From contig JASANE010017482.1 in the NCBI GenBank assembly GCA_030248225.1, positions 1 through 38,017 on the forward strand: 38,017 bases of DNA, given 5' to 3'. The number at the start of each line of letters is the position of its first letter. The first letter of the stretch is position 1. The DNA comes from Trileptium ribeirensis (lineage: Eukaryota > Nematoda > Enoplea > Enoplida > Thoracostomopsidae). The notes under the pieces are model-generated. The model ran no database searches. It was not told where the DNA came from and worked only from the letters and a program-made list of their open reading frames with translations. This document shows, one piece after another, positions 31,537 to 38,017 of the stretch. The position numbers and the translations under genes are program-made.

Positions 31537-31815
31537 TCAATACCGCAAACGATCCACCGGCTTTCGTTCACGGTTTGAACGGCGAGGATTATGCGGCCCG
31601 TACTCCGAACCTGATTGTAGACTGTGTTGATTGTTGGACGTCGCAGAGACATCTGGGAACGGATCATGCCCCGGTTCGTTGTCCTCATCTGACGCAACTC
31701 GCGGTTGCAGTTGGTGTAAATGCCTTCGCCAGACCGGACCTCGAGGCACCACCATAACGTTGACCGATCGCGATCCGAAAACCTTCGTCACTATTGCCGG
31801 AACCCAACGAGGTTG
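31537..31815 (-). pseudogene. Gypsy integrase C-terminal tail
   Basis: The minus-strand frame at 31537-31791 holds RRHLHQLQPR and ends RRSNRERKPVDRLRY, typical of the basic C-terminal tail of Ty3/gypsy integrases. It is out of frame with the integrase core upstream. Confidence 0.7.
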
Positions 31816-32661
31816 TCAATCCTGCCGGGGACCAAAGTATTGAGCATAGCAAGGCGAACCAATCGAGAAATTTTGAGCTACTCGGTCAACTGATGTCGAC
31901 CGTCTTTCGAATTGTAACTTTGTTGCCTGCTGAGACTGACGTTCTTGAGCGATGTACGAAGGAGACGGAAGTAACGTGTCCACCTTACTGCGGATTTGTC
32001 GTCCATTTAATAATTCACTGGGGGAAAAACCTGTATCGAGTGGAGTCCGTCGATACTGGATCAGGAATTCATGCAAAGCCTCGGGAACAGGCAAATATGA
32101 CTTTGGCATCGACTGTTTGAACGACTCGACCATTCGCTCTGCCGCACCGTTTGTTGCAGGGTAGTATGGCGCACCGGTAAGATGGATAATTCCTCGTTCT
32201 CGACACCAAAGCTGGAACTCTTCAGAGTGAAATGCAGACGCGTTGTCCGTGACAATTGTATGTGGATACCCAAAATGACCGAAATTTTCGTCGAGAAACC
32301 TCTTTGTGGCTGTTGCCGAGATTGAAGCAGTTGGGTGAATACAAGGGTATTTGGAAAACGCGTCCACCACAATGAGCCAGTTTGTTCCCATAAAGTTAAT
32401 CGCGTGATCAACATGTATTCGGCTCCAAGGTTTCTCTGGCATCATCCATGGGTGAATGGAAGGACGGAAAGGAGTGTTTTGATGCGCCGCACAACCATCA
32501 CAAGCTCGACAAACGTCCACAATGTCGTTGTCCAATCCGTGCCAATATATAGTTGTGCAAGCTAAATGCTTCATGCGTTGAATGCCGAAGTGTCCCGTAT
32601 GTTGAGCACCGACTTTTGCAGCACGGCGGGAACGACCAAACGACATCCATAAAGTAAACAT
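31816..32661 (-). pseudogene. Gypsy integrase core
   Basis: The frame is 281 aa. Residues 21-57 carry a zinc-binding HTGH...CRACDGC pattern. The rve core follows with HVDHAINF (Asp 85), VTDNASAF (Asp 139) and NGAAERMV (Glu 175), a complete D,D,E triad. The N-terminal ~18 residues are out of register with the preceding frame at 32571-32765, which means a frameshift near 32600. The core itself is well preserved. It resembles the K02A2.6-like gypsy integrases annotated in nematodes, a recollection I could not test. Confidence 0.88.
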
Positions 32662-32819
32662 CCATTCACAACGGATAGTGAATTGGTCAGTTTCCGGTAA
32701 TCGCTAGTAGTTTCTGTGGATGCGGATGGTGAAGAGTTGGACTTCGGCCATTCGTTTTCTAACATAGCGCATAAGCAGCGAAATAACGGGATAGTTGCTC
32801 TTTTGCCATCGATAAAGCA

Positions 32820-33830
32820 TCAGTCGGTCGCACTTGAAGACTGAGAGCGAATTTGGCAGACCGTATCGACGTCGGCTTCACCTTCCTCGCCATCGAAGCG
32901 AACATCAGGACCGGACGGAAGGCGGCTTAATGAATCAGCGTTTCCGTGATCTGACGTCTTCCGATACTCGATTTGGTAATCGTACTGGCTAAGAAGCAGG
33001 GACCAGCGAGCGAGGCGAATAGCTGCGAGAGCAGGAGTTGATTTTGCGCGGTTGAACAACGCAAGCAGGGGTTTATGATGTGTGATCAAAATAAATGAGT
33101 TTCCGTATAAGAATTGATGGAATTTTCGAAGCCCGAAAATGATTGACAAAGCTTCACGTTGAATTTGGCTGTATTTCCGTTGAGTGTCCGTAAGCGTTTT
33201 CGAAGCGTAAGCAATAGGGCGCTCACTTCCGTCGGCGTAGCGGTGAAATAAAACAGCGCCTATGCCAACTTCAGACGCATCACAGGAGATCCCGATTGGC
33301 ATTGCGGGATTGTAGTGGGCCAACACTGTATCTGCACATAACATGTCCTTGAGTTGTTGGAAAGCAGCTTGTTCGGCGGCTCCCCATTTCCACTGAACCT
33401 CTTTTCGAGTTAACCTGTCGAGAGGCGCAACAATAGTTGATAGGTTTGGAAGAAATTTTCCATAAAATGGTACTGATCCGAGAAAAGATTGAAGGCTCGA
33501 AATATCGTGCGGTGGTGGCATTTGTCGAACACCCTCCACCTTTGGTCCCTTGGCAATACCCTCCTTTGACAACGTGTGACCAAGATATTCCACTTTAGCT
33601 TGGGCGAAGGAGCATTTCTCAAGTCGATACCTCAAGCCCTTATCGTTGAGGCACTGGAGCAATGCTCGGAGATTGCGCAGATGATCGGCAGCATCGGATC
33701 CGCTTACTAATATGTCGTCAAGATAGACGGCGACGCCTTTTAGATCGCATGTCACTTGCTCCATTATCTGTTGAAAATAACCAGGGGCAGACTTGATTCC
33801 AATCGGAGGCGCATTTGCAGTAAAACACAT
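32820..33830 (-). pseudogene. Gypsy reverse transcriptase (C-terminal half) and RNase H
   Basis: The frame is 336 aa. YLDD at residues 36-39 is the RT active site, followed by the thumb and a connection. RNase H begins near CDASEVGIGAVLF. The later motif reads THHKPL where most gypsy elements have TDHKPL, so a catalytic Asp appears replaced by His. The frame ends with RLPSGPDV (the usual 'ADALSRLP' position reads ADSLSRLP). A frame break at about 33830 separates it from the N-terminal RT. Confidence 0.88.
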
Positions 33831-34809
33831 CGATGAGTGCTGAGTGCGAGACGTCTTTGGCTTTCTGGAGCGAGAGGTACTTGATTATATGCGTCGGCAA
33901 GATCCACGTTGGTGAAACCATAGCCGCCACCTAACTTTCGCATAAGATCATCAGGAAGTGGTATCGGTTGTCGATGTTGCTCGAGTTGCGGGTTGACCGT
34001 GAAGACTAATCCCCGCAGACTCGGAGTTTGGCTTCGGACTGGCCTGGAAGGAGCTGCTTGCGGATTGGAACAACCGGTGTACCATAGTTGTTGAATTGTA
34101 CCGGTTTCCAGACACCCCGCTGAATTCCGCTTTCGTATGCTTGAGTTATATCAGTTTCTATTGCGAAAGGAACGGGACGCTGCTTACAAAACACCGGCTT
34201 GGCATCAGGCAGAAACTTGGCGTCTAGTTCAAAATCCTTTAAACACCCGAGTTCCCGTTTGAAAACGTCAGAGAACTCTTTACACAGCTCCTTGCATAAT
34301 CGTTGGAGAGCTGCATCCACTTTAGGACTGCTCGAGATTGCATAAACCAAGGACGAGGCGGCGTTTTGACGTCGAATAATCGAATTAAGGTCAATTGCTA
34401 GATCGGAAATGGCATTGCGACCCAGTAGATTGAGGTTTGGGATTTGAACAACATTGACCTCGGTCTGCTTTTCCGACTGTTTGTGCAAGGTTGCGTTCGC
34501 CGTAAAAGATCCTCGAATTGGAAGAGGGTCACCAGTAGCACTTTCGAAGCGACTGTCGACTGAAACCAGAGCTGGCTTGCCCAGAGATGACCAAACAGCT
34601 TCGGAGCAGAAGTTGTCCGATGATCCGGTGTCGACCTCGAAAGTCACTGGAACACCATTCAGCTGAATTCGTTGGCAAATTTGGGAACAGAATTGATCGG
34701 TAGAACTTTCTTTGGCAGTACTTTGTTGATTGTCTTCGTTAAACGAGATTCCATTTGCTTTGAAAAACAGACCCATTGCAAATGTCCGTTCTTGTGGCAA
34801 TGAAGACAC
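33831..34809 (-). pseudogene. Gypsy protease and N-terminal RT
   Basis: The frame at 34006-34809 (267 aa) has the protease DTGSS at 60-64 and an N-LLGRNA-type flap or C-terminal motif. The RT N-terminus follows (RPVPFAIE, GVWKPVQFNNYGTPVVPI, KLRVCGD). It stops at 34006. The next RT segment, with a GFTKVDLADA-like motif, sits in other frames between 33840 and 34005, so frame breaks flank the first catalytic Asp region. Confidence 0.82.
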
Positions 34810-35663
34810 TCGGTGTCTTTGTATCGACAGTCCTTGCCCGTGTGACCGGCTTTACCACAGCGACCAAATCATTTCGGAAGTTGAAACGTCGGTTTCGGTT
34901 TTACGTTGAACTTTAGTGCAGGTTTCTGCGAAGGTTTGATTTGTTTCGACTTCGTGGAGACTGCATTAACAGGCCTTCGATTGCCATACACGGTCTCTTT
35001 TGCCACCTTGGCAGCGTCTTCAGTTTCCAAGGCAACACTGATGGCCCTTGAAAACGTCAACTCGTCATCCTTGATCTTGAACAATGCCTTGAGTACCGCT
35101 TCGTTGTTGACTTAACAAATGAAACGCGTTCGTAGAGCCTCGTCGAGCGGGTCTGCTATTGAGGGAAAATCGCACGTGACAGCATCAGCTCGAATCCGCG
35201 CTGCCAGTTCTTACACCGTTTCCCCCGGCTTTCGTGGCTTAGCTGACCAAAACTTGAATCATTCCCGAACGGTGTAGAGTTTCGGATCGAACTGGGTTTT
35301 CATGTAGTCTTCGAGCTGCTTGATTGTGACCTCATTGACATCTTTCGGCGGCGTCTCCTGGGATGCCATATTTGGCAGCAGTTTGTACGTGACCGGCATT
35401 TGATTCGTCAAAAACACTTGGGCTTGCTTACCCTCAGGAATCGAATGTGCCCCGAGGAATGTGACAAAACGAGCCCAGTAATCGTGCCACAGCTCGCTTG
35501 ATGCATCGAAGGCATTGAACGAGGGAATCGTGTGGTTGACCTTCGTTGACATACCCGATTTGACCAACGCCGACATGAGGACCTCGTTCTGGTTTTGAAT
35601 GGCTTGCATCTGTTGTTGATCTTGCTGCGGCAACATTTTGATCAGCTCGACCATTTCTGCCAT
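34800..35663 (-). pseudogene. Gypsy gag (capsid and zinc-knuckle region), frame-broken
   Basis: The gag starts at 35663 (MAEMVELIK...), the first Met after the leader, and is open for 134 aa with a Gln-rich N-terminus and a capsid-like segment (ELWHDYWARFVTFLG). It breaks at 35259. A further piece at 34869-35084 has the linker to the nucleocapsid. A CGKAGHTGKDC knuckle lies at about 34820-34865, but its first Cys codon position reads as a stop. Confidence 0.78.
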
Positions 35664-36160
35664 CGTTCACTCGAACTGGTTCGATTTGTGTTAGATACTC
35701 GACCTACCGATTGACTGGAACGACAGATACGGAACGAGAACGCAATCCACCGATTGACTGTCAGGATAAGTGAACCACCGATTGAACGGAACGAAATTTG
35801 AACGATCGATCGACTGGGCTGGGCAAAACGTTGTTAAATATGTTGCGACCTTTAATTTACGGAATCACTTGGCTTGCTACCCTATCAAACGATTGACTCG
35901 ATTGTGTACTCGAACAAACGATTGACTCGGTTTGACACACGATTGAAGGATTCGGTGACACTCGACCGAAGGATTGAATGCTTGCCTTCGACTAGCCCGG
36001 ACTTGCTTTGTTGGAATCGAACACCAACAGAACAATCGAACGGTCGCGGAAAGCAAGACGAATTGACCTTCGAACCCCTGATCTGAATGGAGTTGAGCCA
36101 ATGACGGCGATTGAGAGCAATTGATCAATCAAGTCGAAAATCGCTTGAAGTTCGAAGACA
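35664..36160 (-). other. Gypsy 5' leader with a repeated CGATTG motif
   Basis: The untranslated leader between the primer-binding site and gag contains CGATTG on the plus strand at 35708, 35751, 35779, 35890, 35899, 35919, 35940 and 36108, often extended to CGATTGACTCG. No long frame crosses it. The motif cluster might bind a protein or be an internal short repeat. Confidence 0.7.
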
Positions 36161-36176
36161 CTGATCGCCAAAAATA
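36161..36176 (-). promoter_or_regulatory. Candidate primer-binding site of the gypsy element
   Basis: Internal to the 5' LTR, the minus strand reads TATTTTTGGCGATCAGTG, so a TGGCGA start lies six bases from the LTR end. TGGCG starts are common in gypsy primer-binding sites. The tRNA is not assigned. Confidence 0.5.
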
Positions 36177-36529
36177 TGTTGCGTTTTTTGAGAGTAAGAA
36201 AGTAACCCTAAGAAATAAAGCGAACGAAAACAAACAACAGTTGCAAGAGAGCGGAAAAATACGGAAGGATTTTATTCCAAAGTGAAACCTACAATCCACA
36301 GATTCCAAATGAATGAAAACTGAATACTTATATACTGGAGTCATGATGCAATAACGCCTACAGGAAATGGTTTCATGCCAATAGTCCACGTATAGTAATT
36401 AGTCATAATGATGCAATGTTTACCTGATGTAACATGTTTACATAAGATAATTCATCATGTGCGTTTTAGCTATCTTCGATCAGTGGCATAGACGTGAATA
36501 GTGTGAAATAGAAGCACGGCACCACAACA
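36177..36529 (-). repeat. Gypsy 5' LTR (right)
   Basis: It starts TGTTGCGTTTTTTGAG and ends GGCACCACAACA. It is the same length as the left LTR. The clustered changes near position 80-92 of the LTR (GGAGGAATACGGAGC versus GGAAAAATACGGAAG) account for a third of the differences. Confidence 0.95.
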
Positions 36530-36783
36530 ATACATATGTTGACATATCAGACGAATCAGACGTTAGCGAAATCGGGACCTCGCTCCATCCGACCTCAGGG
36601 CATCGTTTGGCATAGGTTTGTTATTTGAAGGCTTTGAAAAATTTGGAGCCAGGCGCTGAAATTTTGTGGAACTATGGAGACAAATACTTTGACAAAAATA
36701 TGTGGTGGCAAAAAAGCCTGCCCTTGCGTAGCTTGTAAAGATGACTACAACGCTCGTCTAGTTGAAGCAAAAAATCAACGGTG
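36530..36783 (+). pseudogene. SET-domain protein, C-terminal part, after the gypsy insertion
   Basis: Directly after the right LTR, a plus-strand frame reads DISDESDVSEIGTSLHPTSGH, then a TAG, then LEPGAEILWNYGDKYFDKN. The LEPG-x-E-(I/L)-L-W-(D/N)-YGD pattern (36640-36690) is the classic C-terminal SET core that carries the catalytic Tyr. A frame change at an A-run (36709-36715) leads to CPCVAC (36719-36736), which resembles a post-SET cysteine cluster (C-x-C), and a stop at 36781-36783. It is collinear with 30229-31164, so the two pieces are one gene split by the retrotransposon. Confidence 0.7.
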
Positions 36784-38017
36784 AACTATTGTAACCTACA
36801 TGGGTCTAGGGTACGTATTATCCACGTTAGATTACACTCTCTCGGTTGTACAAATGATGGGTCGTTTGAGGCGCTACCTATGCTTGTAGAACGCACAGTC
36901 GAATAAACTTCGTTAGTAAATTGACAGTTCACCCAATAGTTTATTATAACTCGTGTTATCTATTAGAATACACATATAAACACATACTGACATTACTCCC
37001 AGGATATGCTGAATACGCTCCGATTGTAAAGATTCTTCCAACGCGTCAATTTGTTTGATCTCCGATTGAAACTGAATTCCCTAGACTCGCTGCGCAAGGG
37101 TTTAAATAAACTTTTCTCGTCCCAATTCCCAGGAACTAAATTAAACCTAGTTCTGAAACCTCTCTAACTCATAAGTTTTTAATATAATCGTTGCCAGAGA
37201 AGCCACCAGTTCTTGGAATTTCTAAATCCGCTCCCTAACTTAAGTTTTAATTTTTGTTCTAGAGAAAGACTTTTTATGAAATTCGTCGAATTGTTAACTC
37301 AAAACATTTTTCCAAAATTTAGACGCGGATTCAGCACATATACACACACATCCGCTAATTAGGTGTCAATACATAAGGCACTCATTGCTAACACTCACAA
37401 CATATAAACGACAATACAACAGGCCATAACACACAAACTATTCTTCAAAACTCTCTTAATTTTAACTGTTTCCAGGGTCTTAGGCACACTCCTAAAATTT
37501 CATAATTTTAAACAATTTAACTGTTTGGAATGCAAAAGGCTGACATGGGGGATGCTCCATATTTCTTAAGTACTGGATCAACAGGTACCAAATTCATTTT
37601 GGTTAACCTAGACTACGCCCTAAATAAAATGGTATCAAAATCCGAAAATACATGGGTCATCCCCCTACCCATTTTGAGTCAAATCTAACAATAATTTTTT
37701 GTACAATATTCTATTCATCATTTCAAAACAACGTACCCGAAACATTTGTTACATATCAAAGTGTAGTATACATACAACCCACAGAGAATACGCAACATAC
37801 ATTTCTTCTATTTTCAATCACATAGCTTGTAGTAAACAATATGTGTTCATAAACAACCAAACAAATAAACAATACGTATAATCCAAGCACCAATACAAAT
37901 ACCTATACTTTTTCACGTGTAGTAGATAAATATTATACACACTGTATCTGCATCATAAACACGGCTATTATAAACAAGACTTTCATATGCAACATTCGAA
38001 TCGACCCATCGGATTCG
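36784..38017. other. AT-rich flank without recognised features
   Basis: No frame above 60 codons, no RNA gene and no copy of the repeat families found elsewhere in the window. It follows the end of the SET gene and may be its 3' flank or another decayed repeat. Confidence 0.5.

Larger units (their letters stand above)
31165..36529 (-). mobile_element. Ty3/gypsy LTR retrotransposon, complete but decayed
   Basis: It has two 353-bp LTRs in direct orientation, a candidate primer-binding site inside the right LTR, a purine tract inside the left LTR, and gag, protease, RT, RNase H and integrase in minus-strand order. The RNase H before integrase order and the YLDD box place it in Ty3/gypsy. The coding region is broken into at least five frames. 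The two LTRs differ at about a dozen positions (roughly 3%), so the insertion is not recent. No clean target-site duplication is visible (ATATT on the left, ATACA on the right). It interrupts the SET gene in antisense. Confidence 0.93.

Noticed and set aside
31160..36534. Target-site duplication flanking the gypsy element
   Set aside because: The flanking bases are ATATT and ATACA. A CATAT occurs on both sides but not next to the LTR ends, so I cannot claim a duplication.
37699..37881. 60-codon plus-strand frame near the right edge
   Set aside because: AT-rich, low complexity and without a motif. Chance length.
1..38017. tRNA genes
   Set aside because: I looked for A-box and B-box pairs within cloverleaf-length stretches in the non-repeat intervals and saw no convincing one. 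A tRNA scan would settle this.

Overview
This is eukaryotic, repeat-dominated DNA, most likely from an invertebrate. It has no operons or bacterial signals. It holds two LTR retrotransposons (BEL/Pao and Ty3/gypsy), a long 153-bp satellite array and several dispersed repeat families. The gypsy integrase and BEL RNase H wording resembles nematode copies I know, but insects carry the same clades, so the phylum is a low-confidence guess. I see no intact host gene.

Layout. 1-5631: a BEL/Pao element on the minus strand, with its 5' LTR at 5200-5631, a long gag-protease-RT-RNase H ORF at 771-4844, and a frame-broken integrase running off the left edge. It sits inside 5632-7481, the minus-strand remains of an unrecognised gene ('module M'). 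7541-7666: a roughly 130-bp dispersed repeat (family A). 7655-15147: about 48 tandem copies of a 153-bp monomer with higher-order organisation. 15148-17775: decayed repeat pieces and single monomers. 17776-22325: a segment unlike its surroundings, with no convincing gene but paired structured repeats. 22326-23640: more monomer, family A and family B pieces. 24378-28288: a large inverted repeat with arms of about 0.5 kb and a 251-bp tandem duplication next to the left arm. 28310-28465: a C/A-rich low-complexity block. 28466-30310: two family A copies in reverse orientation, then a second, plus-strand copy of module M. 30229-31164 and 36530-36783: the two halves of a SET-domain protein, split by a minus-strand Ty3/gypsy element (31165-36529, LTRs of 353 bp). 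36784-38017: AT-rich sequence without a recognised feature.

The most interesting point is the relationship among these pieces. Module M occurs twice in opposite orientations, about 21 kb apart. Each copy shares the same putative 3' splice site, and each has family A just upstream. The right copy runs into a SET-domain reading frame with recognisable GRG, N-x-S, LWNYGD and post-SET-like cysteine motifs. Family A, family B and 153-bp monomers recur together in the same order at several places. This suggests a modular mobile or segmentally duplicated unit from which the satellite was amplified. All coding copies seen here carry stops or frameshifts or are split by retrotransposons, so this locus looks like a graveyard of such units.
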